Origin: Gymnopilus junonius
Lineage: Eukaryota; Basidiomycota; Agaricomycetes; Agaricales; Galerinaceae
Reading direction: 5' to 3'
Assembly (NCBI GenBank): GCA_015501075.1
Contig: JADNYJ010000060.1
Span: 1-64,000, forward strand
Length of the DNA stretch: 64,000 nt
The notes beneath the pieces were generated by a model. It ran no database searches. It saw only the letters and a list, made by a program, of their open reading frames with translations, and was not told the DNA's origin. Position numbers and translations under genes: made by a program. Below are positions 33,234 through 45,189 of the stretch, piece by piece (within the stretch, counting starts at the first letter, position 1; every line of letters begins with the position of its first letter).

Positions 33234-35981
33234 ATGCATCGCGACATAGTAAACGGTGTTGCCGACGCACTGACACGTCAACCAACCCGAGCTGCTTCGT
33301 TGACTGATGCAGTAAGCAATGTGGTTGACCCGCTCGTCAATAACGGGCAAGCTATAGGTAGCGCCCTGCAGGGCGCTATGCAAGTCCTGGATTCTCTCTC
33401 CGACATTGGGAGGGCGCTACCCTTTATTGCGCCTGCTTTTGTCCTTTTTAAGATTATCATCGACCTAGAAAAGAAGGCTCAGGACGTGGATGCAAAATGT
33501 AACGACTTGGTTGAACGTATTACCTTCATGCTTAGCCACTTGCCTGCCCTACAAAGGGTCGAGATTATGGCACCCACACGACAGGTTTCGACCGTATAAA
33601 CGAGACTCTCAAGGGCGCTGCTGCTCTCATTGCTGCATATCGCAAGCAAAATCGAGTTGCTCGTCGCCTTAGCCTCTCCAACCGAGACAAATTCACGGTA
33701 TGCGCACAGAGTATCAACACCTGCTGCTCCGATCTGCTCATGAGCTTGCAAATCAATCAAACCTTGCAACTCGACATCTTGACTCGTGCCGTGCCTATAG
33801 ATGAAGATGACGAGGCTGCTAAAACTTTCGTCGAGGCGCATGGTGGAAGCATCGATGCTGTGATGCATGACAGAGAACTCGTCAAGGAATTCGCCCAGCA
33901 GCAACACCTGGTAATGGACGACTCAGTTATGGAGCAACTCAACGCGAATATTGGCCGATTCAGTGCAACAGAACCATGCTCGTTTGGAGGGCATCCTACT
34001 CGAAAATGTCAGCTCGGCCATTTCGGGTGGATTGAAGAACCTTGCACTAGAATTTAACGCCCTGGAAGCTGAACAAAAATTTGTCTGTGTTCAGTGCGAG
34101 AAAGATTTCACCAACTACACCAATGGGCCCCTGGCTTGTTCTTTCCATCGCTCTGAATATGATTCATGGAAGAAGCATTATCCTTGCTGCAGTACAAAAC
34201 ATCCATGTCAATTCGGAGCACATAGAGCCAAGCACCACTGCGATTATCCCTACGGTACATTCTTCCCTCGCGCTTGGGGAGTCACTAGATATGTCGACAC
34301 CAGAACGGAGTGGGCCTCAGTCCGAGATACCAATTTGGAGACCGATGACGAGCAAAGTGCCTATGTAGGCCAACTTCTCCGTTGGGTCTCGCGTGGTGCG
34401 CGTCTGGAAGAAAATACGATTATTGTTATTGTGGGAAGGCTATGGTATCAATCACCCTATTATTTCAACACATTTACTGCAAAGGAACTAGAAGATATCA
34501 CCAAGTCTGTCCGTCTATCTAGGCGAACCCTCATATACCGAACGTCATCCAATGAGAATGAATTTGCAATGGCGGAATGGATTCTATCTGTCTCGGGAAA
34601 GATCACAGCAATTCGCCTCACAGCAAAAGCCGCCACGTCAACTAATCCTTGGGTTCGTGTCTGTCCTATTGACCTCTCGACATGCACCAAGTCCGGCGAC
34701 ATCTTGACCACCTCCGAGGGTGGACTGCGCTCTTACGTGCCCGCTTCGCCTTATGTCCTCCCTGAAACGGTGTCCTTCGGACCGATTTTGAATGACGAAC
34801 AAACGCGTGCTCCTCGCACTAACTTCAAGACTAGAACGACCCCAACTCTTCGCGTTATCCTTAAATCAATGTCTGACCCTCCTCTGGAGGCCAACCCCCA
34901 GTTCGCCAATCATTCATTTGATTACCTTGTCGGCAAATTCTCTATATTTAATAATAACGCACCTGGCTCGTTGAACCCTATTACCATCTCCTCTATTTCA
35001 GCAGCTTATCGCCTAGTCGGTGACCCTGAATATGCTCCTGTGAAGGAAACTAAACTGCTTGATCACGATTATCAACTACCTGCCACGATTGATCCACGGC
35101 AATCATTGACGCTCAACTTCCAGGTGTTGGTGCCGCGTACAGAGGAGGACGTAAAATTAGCTGTAAACTGGTGGAATCGGGCATTCGTAGCAAGGAACCG
35201 ACCGGTTCGTATTAAGATCATTGTCGAGGACATTGAGGGCGAGCAGTGCTCCCTAGTCATGGAATACGTCTTCAAGCCACTCAAGCTTGAAACCCGCCAA
35301 GAATCAGACCTCGGCTTCTTTTTCTTCGACAACCCTCAGACTTTCACTCGCAATTATCTTCACGTGGAAAAGGTCAACAACAAGGATTCAGTGATCAAGA
35401 TTGCGGGTACCGAGTTGACGGTGAAGCGATTGAAGCAGATGGTTTACAAGGCTCTGAAGACAGGCAAAACTGACATGGATTTGGAGATCGGACAGGTGAA
35501 GGATGATGGCGTTTGGGAATGGAGTGCTTGGGCATTGGTCGACCTATCGTGTCGTCGAGTATACGCTTTCAAGATCATGATGCATGAAGGCAAGAAAGCG
35601 CCTGTCAGACGTATGGGCACCCTTGGCTACGTCCCTTGTCCTGAGTATGGCGATGTCATCAATAAAACACGGCCGGTCAGCCATGCTACTGAGTCGATCA
35701 AGCTGCCTCCCATGGAACCTTATGTGGCACCAGAGTATATTCAAGATGATAATCTGGACGACTTCAAGCCCCCTGTTCCGCCCAAGCCTGCAACGCCGAC
35801 TACTGAAGCTCCTCCTACCTCTGCGACCTCCCTTCTCAATGGCGCCACTGTTTCAGGGATCCCTGCAGATCTGACGAATCGTCTCATATCGATCGACATA
35901 AGCCTTGCTCGAATTGCTGATGCTTTGGAAAGGCTGGTTGCAGTTTTACCCGCGGCGTCCGTCAACGGTCGTGCGCATTGA
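33234..35981 (+). CDS. Large protein with MLKL/HeLo-like helical N-terminus and Cys/His cluster
   Basis: Intronless, about 915 aa once two frame changes are bridged: one base short near 33571, and a compensating shift near 33949. The N-terminus (LPFIAPAFVLFKIIIDLEKK, VERITFMLSHLPALQRVE, INETLKGAAALIAAYRKQ) is an amphipathic helical bundle. It resembles the MLKL N-terminal/HeLo-type domains that permeabilise membranes in cell death, an inference from pattern only. A Cys/His cluster follows at 34083-34245 (CVQCEKDF, CSFHRSEY, CCSTKHPCQFGAHRAKHHC). The remainder is beta-rich, then a Pro-rich linker (PPVPPKPATPTTEAPP) and a terminal amphipathic helix (LARIADALERLVAVLP). Such fungal proteins are uncharacterised. 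From about 33951 to the stop the frame is open for 676 codons. Confidence 0.62.
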
Positions 35982-37765
35982 GAGAGGTGCTGCCATTGAT
36001 CACGTTTCTACTTCAATAATGTTATTCACATTTCACTGTGAGGGCAAGGATGCCTTCAGGTTGCCTTAACTTATTTGCCTCATGTACTCACAAAATTCGG
36101 AATATACAGGGTCCTTTGGAAATTGAACATGTAAATGAGCATATGTTGCTGTCGTCAGATCGTTAATAGTGTAAGAAATGGCGAGCAAAGGCGATGGTAA
36201 TCACCCACATGGTGGACCATCTACACCGAGCGCAAACGCTGCCGGTGCAGGTGGTGACAGAGAAGGGTATTGTCAGGCGGTACCGTCAAGATAGTAACTG
36301 AATAGTTGCGAGAATGGAGCGGGCTCCAAACCACCGAACACTTCCTCATGTCCAGGCAACTAAGTCCTAAATTCCTCGTGGCAATCCATCATGGCGAGTT
36401 TATCGTATGTCAAAGCACCTTTCTATTGAATAATGGGTCAATTTTCCGACATGTGTACCATACGATCATTGCAGCATCATGCTCTGGTCCTTCCAGAAAT
36501 CCCCAATCCTTGAGCCCGTAAAAGACTATACATCCCGATATTTTCCGAAAATCTGCTTCAAAAGCCTCTGAGGAAACGCGAATCATATAGCTCATGAAGC
36601 CGGGGACAGTGAGAGCTAACCGAACTCTCCGAACCCATGCGCATCAAACGTATCAATGCGATACGTATTCAACAGGTCTATGCTAGGATCTACGTACAGC
36701 TAATATTGGACGCACACTATCTTTAACCATCAGAAAGTAGGAAATGTTGTGAGACTGCGGATTCACAACTTTATCTATTTTAGCTGAAATTAACTCGAAC
36801 GCGGGTTGGTTGGGAGGCTTGTTCCGTGATTAAATCGGAGTGACCGTCGGCCGGAGGCGAGCGCCTAAGACTAATTTAGGCTCAGACCTATCTTAGGAAA
36901 AAATCATAGTCTTGGCAACAACTGGCGAAGCATGCTCTTTCCATCTTGCCAACGTGCAGCATGGCCGTGCTCCATGCTGTTTACACTTGCAGCCCCCGCT
37001 GATGCTCCTCAACTGACCCATGGTATTCTATGATATTTCATAGTGTACTCCTCAGTATTCTTTGCCTGTTCATCGGGCTCTTTTTGAACGAATTTCAGCC
37101 TGATTGGATTCCGGGACTTGCAACGAAGTCTCAGATCTAATCAATGAAATCGGAGATGATTATTGCGATATGCGAGAACTTTTGTCTCACTAATGAGCTA
37201 GGTAAATCGTAGTCGGCTCTGGTGAGTCCATTTGTCGAGGGGGAAGCTTTAATCATCCTTTATTGACTGAGTTCTTCTTCCCGCTTCAGGATTCAGGCAT
37301 CCTATCTTCCGAAAGCTGAGCTTGGGGCTATTTTTGCTATCTCACTTCTTTTGAGTATGGTGCTATATGTGGTGCTCCGATGTCAGCATACGCCTCCGAC
37401 TTCTCAATGGTTGTCCTGTGCTCGAGATGAGGTACATTCCTCTACGTTCACCAAGAATAACCTCATGGTCAAACAGGGAGATCACCAGGAAGTCACGAAA
37501 GGGCGAGTGATTTGGAATGTCATCGCGCCAAACGCAAGGACAGATTGCGTATGGATACCTGACTACCGACACTCGTGCTACCTTACGAGGTCATGCACCT
37601 CCTATGCATTTCGCAATATCGGATTCTTCTGAGCAGGACCGTCCATATGGCTCATTTCGAGATCCCTCAAGCAATCTCAAATATAAAAGAAGGGCCTGGT
37701 CAACTTCCATTCTCCTCATCGGTCAACCGACTCGAGATTCACTTGCATCGCCTTCATTTTGAGCC
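35982..37765. other. Long intergenic region
   Basis: About 1.8 kb. Short frames near 36178 (plus) and 36410-36595 (minus) have no motif or partners. The promoter of the aspartic protease lies at its end. Confidence 0.4.
37681..37688 (+). promoter_or_regulatory. TATA box of the aspartic protease
   Basis: ATATAAAA lies 78 bp upstream of the ATG at 37766. Confidence 0.65.
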
Positions 37766-39303
37766 ATGTTCCCCAAGACCCTCTTGACCACCCTCCTTCT
37801 GGCTCTCTCTGTCGCCGCCAACCCTGTGTTGGTTGACAGGGCCCCTGTCACCGTGTCTTTCTCGCGTCGCGTCAACGCAACCTCCGTCCAGCACCTCGTT
37901 AAGCACGACCAAGCCCGCGCTAGGTACCTCAAGCAGAAGGGCACTGCTAAGGCTGCTGGCCTCGAGGCTGCCGTGATCAGCTCCCCCGTCGATAACCAGG
38001 CCGTCTCTTATATAGCCTCTGTTGGCGTTGGTAGCCCTGCTACTACTTGTAAGCTTTAGAATTTCTCTTTAATCCGTATAATATGTACTCAAATCCATAC
38101 AGATGACCTCATCGTCGACACTGGAAGTTCCAACACTTGGGTTGGTGCCGGCACTACATATGTCAAGACCAGCACCAGCACCAAGACCTCCAACTCAGTG
38201 GTATGTATTCTCAGTCAATGTGGTTTGTTCAAGATTACCTGACTTTATGTCTTCTGCTTTAGTCCGTTTCTTACGGTTCCGGCTCCTTCTCCGGAACTGA
38301 ATACACCGACACTGTCACCATCGGTTCTGGTTTGACCATCACCAAACAATCCATTGGTGTAGCTAGCACAGTGAGTTTTCAAGCACCTTCCTTCCATCCA
38401 TTGAAAAGCTGATTTGTGTATCTTGCAGTCCTCGGGCTTCCAAGGCGTTGACGGTATCCTCGGTATTGGCCCCCTTGACCTTACTCAGGGCACCTTGTCC
38501 CCTGCTTCTAGCAGTACCATCCCCACCGTCACCGACAACTTGTTCTCCCAGGGAACGATCTCTGCTGACTCGATCGGTATCTCTTTCGAGCCTTCTCAGA
38601 CCGGTAATGACCTGAACGGCGAGATCACCTGGGGTGGAGTTGACAGCAGCAAATACACTGGCTCCATCACATACATGTAAATATCCCCTCATCTCATCCT
38701 CACAAAATGCCTTGTTGCTCATCATGTTACGCACGCACAGACCCGTCACTTCCACCTATCCCGCCAGTGCCTACTGGGGTATCAACCAGTCCATCAGGTA
38801 TGGCACCTCGACCACCATCCTGTCCTCCACCGCCGGTATTGTCGACACCGGAACCACCCTCATCCTGATCGCTACCAACGGATTCACCAAGTACAAGTCC
38901 GCTACTGGTGCTACCCTCGACAGCAACACTGGCTTGCTCGCCATCTCCAGCACCAACTTCAACAATTTGTCCAGCTTGTTCTTCACCACTGGTGGCGTAA
39001 GTGTTTTTTCTTTTCGTTCTTATGGGTCGAGAACATTTCTTAACAAATTTCCTCCATGACCTTCAGACCACCTTTGAGCTCACTGCTAACGCTCAAATCT
39101 GGCCTCGTGCCCTCAACACCGACATTGGTGGATCCTCCAGCAAGATCTACCTCATCACGGCCGACCTTGGCTCCAACAGCGGTCAGGGTCTCGACTTCAT
39201 CAACGGCCAGTCCTTCCTTGAGCGCTTCTACTCTGTCTTCGACACTGCCAACAACCGCGTCGGTCTTGCCACGACCCCCTTCACCACTGCCACCTCCAAC
39301 TAA
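37766..39303 (+). CDS. Secreted A1 aspartic protease (polyporopepsin type)
   Basis: Six exons (37766-38048, 38103-38200, 38263-38370, 38429-38676, 38741-38996, 39067-39303) sum to exactly 410 codons (409 aa). A signal peptide (MFPKTLLTTLLLALSVAANP) is followed by a propeptide and the two-lobed pepsin fold. Catalytic motifs are LIVDTGSSNTWVGAG and GIVDTGTTLILIA. The flap region (SVSYGSGSFSGTEY) and GVDGILGIGPLDLTQGT are also clear. The C-terminus ends GLATTPFTTATSN. Polyporopepsins are extracellular acid proteases used in nutrition and wood or litter decay. All splice sites are regular and no frame break is present. GC content is higher and codon use cleaner than in neighbours, suggesting high expression. 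Confidence 0.93.
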
Positions 39304-39773
39304 GTGCTACGATGATGGTCGGGGTTGGGATTGGTCTTGGAGAGAAGTGGAACAAAGTACACTATTACTTTCAAGGGCTCTTCCTTATTTCAATTAGGGT
39401 AGAAGGTGTAAAATCTAGAATCAATTGGCAGTTCGAAATTAAACAATATATTCTCTGAAACACATCCTTGGTTTGCTTGAGAAAACAACTACAAAAAGGA
39501 AGCCGTACCGCTGCGAAACTTCTTCGACCAAAACCTTGTCCTACTCTTGCCTTGCCCTCCAAATCCTTCGTGGCGTGCTCTAAGAATTGAGGCAGCGCAG
39601 TGGAACCGCTCCTGATGGTGCCCAGTCTTTGAAGAATCCGTCGATCATCGTCTATGTACTCTGGTGGGGGTTGAAGCATCGTTTTTTGAACACCAGCAAA
39701 CCCAGTGTTCGAGAAAAAGTGCAGGTTGCACCGACAGATTGAAATTTGGCATTGAGGTCACCCAGGGAACTTC
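39304..39773. other. Convergent 3' region
   Basis: A minus-strand frame (39371-39679, starting MLQPPPEYIDDDRR) is open for 102 codons but has no recognised domain and lies where the 3' UTR of RSA3 is expected; left unassigned. Confidence 0.35.
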
Positions 39774-40432
39774 TTAGTTCAAGACAACCTCCATTTCATT
39801 GACCGTCGTGTTATCGCTTGACCTGGAGAAGACATCTGCTCCAGATGCCAATGAATCGATCAGCAAACCCAGACGAGAAGTGGTGAGATTCGGTTCCTAC
39901 AAATAATGTTTATTATCACTCCAGAAAAAAAGTCTCTCTGATCAAAGGACTCCCGCACCTTACGAATCTCCTCCAGGTCGTCTTTAAATCCTTCAGCAAC
40001 CGATGCCATCCAAAATTTACGAAACCTGTCTTTCAGTTCCTGTTCCTGCCTTGCAGAAGTCTCCCCAGCCTTTCTAGAAGGAAGAAAAGACGGAAGGTCC
40101 GTTGGAGGTGGAGAGGGAGAGGGAGAAAATCGACGAGGGGCTTGAGATGTTGCTTTATCCACTTGTCGTCCACGAGGAGCCGGCTCCACTATCTTGGAAT
40201 CCCCCTCTTCCTCCTCCGAAGAACTGGACTGTGAATCAGACGACTCCGACGATTCAGAAGATGATGATTCCGTCTGCGGTGCAGGCTTTGGGATCACTTT
40301 AGCAACTGGCTGGGTGACTTCGTCATCACTGGAATCTGATGACGAAGAAGAAGACGAGCTGGAGGATGCGGCTCTTCTCTTGCGCTTCCTTGTGCGTTTC
40401 CGTTTGGCTTGAGCATTTGCAGCAGGAGCCAT
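39774..40432 (-). CDS. RSA3: Ribosome assembly protein 3
   Basis: Two minus-strand exons (39959-40432, 39774-39896) sum to 199 codons (198 aa). The N-terminal two thirds is low complexity: a basic patch (KRKRTRKRKRR, likely nuclear/nucleolar signal) and Ser/Glu runs. The C-terminal Rsa3 domain reads LKDRFRKFWMASVAEGFKDD LEEIRK, then LLIDSLASGADVFS. Rsa3 works with the Dbp6 complex in early 60S subunit assembly. I chose the ATG at 40432 (MAPAANAQAKRK); an upstream in-frame ATG at 40474 would add 14 residues. The serine/acidic tracts are simple-sequence-like but keep the frame. Confidence 0.78.
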
Positions 40433-40994
40433 GGATTTGAGACTGTCACTGAGCGATTCGGCAAAGGAACACAAAATTTGTGGATGCGGTCACGTGGTTC
40501 ACTCTGCGCCACACACAACGGCTAAATCAGGTTGCAACTTGTCACCGATCAGTCAACAACAAACTTGGCGCAAAGTGTGCTGCGCTCCCTGTCACCCCCT
40601 TGAGCACTCTTTCCGCCATAAAATCTTGCGATTCAACTACAGGAGTATGACGTGACCGGAGCTCGTAAAATTTTATCGTCTGGCCATCAAAACAGCAACT
40701 GCTGTGGACCTAAAAAGGTCTTGTGGACCCAACATTCTCCCACTGACCAACCCACAGACGACCAGCTGATACTCTGGTGCTATTTTTACCTTCGCCAACC
40801 CTCTGTCGTCCTTCAGTCTGAGATCAAAAATTGATCGCGTGTTTTTTTTTCTGCGTTGTTCTGGTCAGCCGCCAAGCGGTATCAGCTTATCGATCGAAAC
40901 TGGGGGCAAACAAGGCCATATACTCTTGTGGGCGTATAAAAGCTCTTCGCCCTTCGTTTCCCTTCTCTTCCTCAAACCACCACCATCCCTCCCC
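40433..40994. other. Divergent promoter region
   Basis: It lies between RSA3 (minus) and the hypothetical membrane gene (plus). No supported gene. Confidence 0.4.
40935..40942 (+). promoter_or_regulatory. TATA box
   Basis: TATAAAAG lies 53 bp upstream of the ATG at 40995, with a C/T-rich leader between them. Confidence 0.55.
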
Positions 40995-41126
40995 ATGGGC
41001 GGTTCCTGTTTGCCATCCCTGTACGCGCTCTCATCCTCATCTGGCTATATGTCCTTTATATCTCAACACGCCTTAGCCAACCTCCATGGCGTTGGTCATC
41101 TGGTGTCGACCCCTGCCATCCACAAG
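40995..41126 (+). CDS. Putative first exon of a membrane protein
   Basis: If one G is restored after ATGGG (40995), the exon reads MGRFLFAIPVRALILIWLYV followed by LYISTRLSQPPWRW, an N-terminal membrane segment. A donor (GTGCGT) is at 41127. Downstream exons up to about 42.4 kb are unclear; they include the duplicated segments annotated next, which carry a hydrophobic frame (MAGAVLTSWLVATLRER). Without restoration the frame reads MGGSCLPSLYALSS and makes little sense. Low confidence; family unknown. Confidence 0.35.
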
Positions 41127-41574
41127 GTGCGTCTACTTCAACACCGCCTTGAGGAAAGTCATGACCTGGCGTATGGATACTAGGACCAACATCAACAACG
41201 CCTAGTGGAAGGCATCCATTCGGTGGTCGAAACCACTCGATCATTGCTGTTGTGAAGGTACGCTATGGCTCCATATACTGTTTTTTTCTTTGCCTGATAT
41301 CTTTTCAGATCCTTCCGATTCCACGCCCAATGGTGAAGCGCCTTCGGAACGTTCAACGACACGATGCACGTCTTTCACCAAGATCAAAGGTCTCCTTTAT
41401 TCGATCATGGCAAGACGCCCCTCGCCCGTCAATCTTTCCTCATTGTGGACGACATCGGCATTGAGTTCACGTTCTTTCTACTGTATACTCTACAAAGGTA
41501 TGGCTTGTGCATTCAAACACCTTCTTCTCTGACTGTTGTGTAGCATCCATCCTGGCGCGATTGACACGATCATT

Positions 41575-41783
41575 GTAATGGCTTATGTCCCGTTTGTGGT
41601 GTGATGCAGATGTGGGCTGGAGCATGTCCTCAGAGTTGCATAGAGTATCGTCCACGCTGCCATGTCCCACTCATCATATGATATGATTGTTTGTGACTAT
41701 GGCAGGTGCGGTATTGACTTCCTGGCTTGTTGCGACACTCCGCGAAAGGCCCACAATATCTCATCACCCACTAATGACCGGAC
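41575..41783 (+). repeat. 209-bp direct repeat, copy 1
   Basis: Differs from 42202-42410 at one position that I can see (GCAG versus GTAG, at 41608/42235). Sequence after the repeat diverges but stays alignable for a few tens of bases, and a third, worn copy occurs at about 41948-42030. Confidence 0.9.
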
Positions 41784-42201
41784 TTAAAGTAAGTCTTTTT
41801 TCATGGCAATTTTACCCAAGGATGGCGTCCCTCGTCAACGCTGCAATCTGTAATCACGGGCATATACCACCGATCGTTCGACTTCCTTCAAACGTCAAGG
41901 CCAGGGCCGTCCTCGGAGGTTCAGAGATTATCTGCCCGCCTTAGTCCACTCATCATATGATATGCTTGTTTGTGACTCTGGCAAACGGCGATATCCCTGC
42001 CTCCTTGGCGGACTCCAAGGAAGGCCCACATGCGCATCAAATCTTATTCATGAATCTTTCTGGTCGATGAACCTTCTATGCTTCCTCGGCCTCGCCTTCA
42101 TGCCCGTCAAATTCCGACAACGGTATGCCTATTGTTCCTGCTACCTTCTCCTTTGCTGACCATGCTGCAGCACTCATCCCGGTGTAGTCGTCATGATAAT
42201 C

Positions 42202-42410
42202 GTAATGGCTTATGTCCCGTTTGTGGTGTGATGTAGATGTGGGCTGGAGCATGTCCTCAGAGTTGCATAGAGTATCGTCCACGCTGCCATGTCCCACTCA
42301 TCATATGATATGATTGTTTGTGACTATGGCAGGTGCGGTATTGACTTCCTGGCTTGTTGCGACACTCCGCGAAAGGCCCACAATATCTCATCACCCACTA
42401 ATGACCGGAC
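42202..42410 (+). repeat. 209-bp direct repeat, copy 2
   Basis: Second copy, 627 bp downstream of the first and in the same orientation. Both copies contain the same hydrophobic frame MAGAVLTSWLVATLRERPT, so they may be duplicated exons. Confidence 0.9.
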
Positions 42411-43134
42411 CTATAGTAAGTCTTATTTTTTCATGGCCATCTCGCCCATGGATTCCATCGCTTGTCAACGCCTGCAACCACGACTGCAGAACACGGACCC
42501 GGCATTTACACCTCGTACGTTTGCCACGTTAAACCCTATCTTTCCTAACCTGACTTATGGTGAATAGCTTCTCGGCTGTACATCCTCCCAACCATTCGTC
42601 AAGTCGCCATCTGCCTGAGCTGGCTAGGGTCCGCCATCTACTGTTTAATAGTTCGCCTTGTAAGTTATCGTCTTCTTTCATAATTTTTTATTTCTCATGC
42701 TGCGCCGTCCCTTAGTCGATCTCCACTATCACGAAATCCCAAACTCAACGCCAATATTCAAACCAAGGATCATCACCGAAAGCTGGAAATCGGAAGTTAT
42801 TTTTGTTCTAGTAGATTAGTGCCCACCATTTCTGAATACTCGCATCGTCCATCCGAGTCTGCAGCTGTATGCTACGAATCACAGTTGCCTTTTTTTCGAC
42901 CTCCAACGGTTGCACAATCATCGCTATCATTAAAAGTTTTATACACTAAACATAAGACTCTATTCAAAAATGACGTTCTGCAAACGAGTATTATATGATC
43001 CTGGTAGAAGAAACCGTTCTGAATTATTACAATAATATTACACTTCGAAGTTGCTTCGAAGAATGAATAAGATATTTCTGAGCTGCAACCCGTCTTCAAA
43101 AAAGAAGGGAAGGGTCGCTGGAGTCCGAACGGTT
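42411..43134. other. Spacer before the F-box gene
   Basis: No supported coding pattern. It includes the 3' flank of the minus-strand F-box gene. Confidence 0.35.
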
Positions 43135-44770
43135 TTACTCAGACTCAGACTCGGACTCCTCGTCGTCATCAACCTCAGGCTTCTCCCAATTCAAGTTCAA
43201 AAAAATATCATCTGCCTCGAAATCCTTTACTTTGTTATAGAAGACCTGCAATTTGTTTGGGTTCTGCGTCTGGTACCAGCCCAAGTTGAGATAGGTAAGC
43301 CTGACGGTAAATGATTTTGAAGGATCGCGGCCATCCTGATTGGATTCGACATCTTTGGTCGAAGTTATTGAGGCGCCGTCATCTTCCTTGTCTTCGTCAT
43401 CTTCTCCGCCTGCCGACTCTTGCACATCATCCCTTTGCCTTGATTGCAGCATACGACGCATGGCTTTCAGAGTGAAAGAAATGTCGCCTTGGAAGACCAA
43501 AGTCTCAAGATTAGGAAGGCTCTTTTGTTGCCGTGCTTCATCGCGTGGCAAGGTAAGGTTCAATTCGTTGATGATTCGATCTGAGAGGGTAAATGACCCA
43601 GGACAATAAAGACAAAGTTTCTTCAGGAGGGGGATACCTTAGCCAGCAAGTCCAATATATGGGCTTCATCAGTAACGCTGCTCTGGCTGACTGTGAGTTC
43701 CGTCAACTGACAGGAGGATCGCTGGATCAACTCGGTAATGGCGGTCGTCCACTGGCTTGGAGAAGAACTGTGGTCGCAAGAAATCGAGAGTTTTGCCAAT
43801 TTCGGTATAGTAATGAGCTGTAAAAAGACTATGATTAGTTTCGGGTGCCCGTCAACAGACAAAAAAGACAGTCGAGGGAGATTTGGGCAGGAATACTGCT
43901 GCTGTTGAAGTTTGAGTTATAGTCTTCAAGATTGCAGTACAAAGATTCGAGAGAAGGTAGCAATGCTAGTAATTCAAGGCTTGGCCGGAAACGAAAACTT
44001 AATGTCGTGCGCAACTCGACTAGGCCACCCCAATTGACCCCAAGCTGTGGGCCCGGTACCCAGTTCATTACGTTAAGTGAACATAGTTGAGGTGTAGCAG
44101 AGTAAAAGGTCCAGTTTTTCAAATTCCGGTTAGCTTTCATCCGTGTTACATTTCCTATGCCTAAATAAAGTGCTTTGAGTATGGGAAATTGTGGGCGATT
44201 TTGTTCCAGAGCCACGGCCAAGGTTGAAAATGCGTATGTGTCCAGTTTCGTCCACCGATGACACGTCGTCAAGAGGTATTGGAGAGTCGAATCGACTGGA
44301 GGCTCCCATGTCCTGTCGGAATATGACTGCACCAAAGTAATTTCCAAAGGGCAGCTCCCACTCCTTTTAATCCATTCTTCAAGTAGGACGCTCTGCGTAC
44401 CGTAACGTTTCTCAGAAAAACGTATGGCAACACTGCACCACAAACGCGGCGTAGACCATGCTACGCGCCGCCAAGCTTTGCATACGCGCCCAATATGATA
44501 CTGCATTGGGACTCTGTAAGAGCCCGATGGGCCACTAGCGCAGGCAATAATGAAAATTTCGGATAGAACCTCGGGGGAGAGCGTGGTCATAATTTGAGAT
44601 GTGCTATTCAACACTTCCAGGAGGTCGTATCGTTCAATTTCGAGAGTCCGAAGGGTTGCCTTCGTACTCTCTGCCGCTGATTCGTTCTGCGCGATCTTCT
44701 CTTTTACAGCTCGCCGCCTCCAGTCTGAGATAGCTTCGTTGCGTGTGTCATCAGTGTCACTGTGATGCAT
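43135..44770 (-). CDS. F-box protein with acidic C-terminal tail
   Basis: Single-exon minus-strand gene, about 545 aa. A coiled coil comes first (EKIAQNESAAESTKATLRTL), then an F-box-like domain (IMTTLSPEVLSEIFIIA, GRVCKAWRRVAWSTPRLW). A Leu-patterned region follows, then the tail LTYLNLGWYQTQNPNK and an acidic end (EVDDDEESESESE). It is a paralogue of the plus-strand gene at 53.85-55.46 kb, with the same order throughout. Two runs are one base short: A6 at 43861-43866 (T on the coding strand) and G5 at 43629-43633. Restoring both gives exactly 546 codons and continuous similarity to the paralogue (LSVDGHPKLI; VSPLLKKLCLYCPGSFTLS). Likely an SCF adaptor. Confidence 0.8.
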
Positions 44771-44993
44771 GATGATGATGTCAAATTTAACTGTATGTTC
44801 TGAGAATCAAAAGGAGCAAAGGTAATGAACGAGAATGAGATAAATCCGCTCAACAGTGGGATGAAAGAACCGCATTATCAATGTTATGATTTCCGTGACA
44901 GCGGCCGCAACTTACGCGCTTAACCACGTGATTGTGACAACACGCTTCAAGTTCGACTGTGCGTTGAAGATTACTCCGAGGGAAACTTCCATC

Positions 44994-45081
44994 GGCCTGA
45001 TGGTCTAGTAGTATGATTCCTTGTTAGGGCGCTTAAGAGCTCGAATCGAGGAGGTCCCGGGTTCAATTCCCGGTTAGGCCC
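44994..45081 (+). tRNA. tRNA-Pro (AGG) with a 16-nt intron
   Basis: The acceptor stem pairs GGCCTGA (44994-45000) with TTAGGCC (45074-45080), with one G-T pair. The T-arm is GGTCCCGGGTTCAATTCC-like. The anticodon stem pairs CCTTG with CGAGG. The anticodon AGG is at 45026-45028. The intron 45030-45045 lies after position 37, the canonical site. A T-rich Pol III stop follows the 3' end. Confidence 0.88.
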
Positions 45082-45189
45082 GTTTGCTTTTTTGTTTCTT
45101 TTTGTGCACTACTGGTGATAAGTTGCCGAACTAACTACCTAGGCTCTGGCCGTCATGTAGCCATCACTTCCAATGATAGTCCATTGGAA
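45082..45189. other. Spacer after the tRNA
   Basis: Contains the T-rich Pol III termination signal just after 45081; nothing else seen. Confidence 0.4.

Noticed and set aside
33561..33587. A 27-nt intron in the MLKL-like gene
   Set aside because: Far below the minimum intron size seen here (about 42-50 nt).
39371..39679. 102-codon minus-strand frame after RSA3
   Set aside because: No domain and lies where the RSA3 3' UTR should be; could be a small gene but not supportable.
40160..40400. Serine and acidic tracts in RSA3 as microsatellite-like noise
   Set aside because: They keep the frame and are typical of the disordered N-terminus of nucleolar assembly factors.
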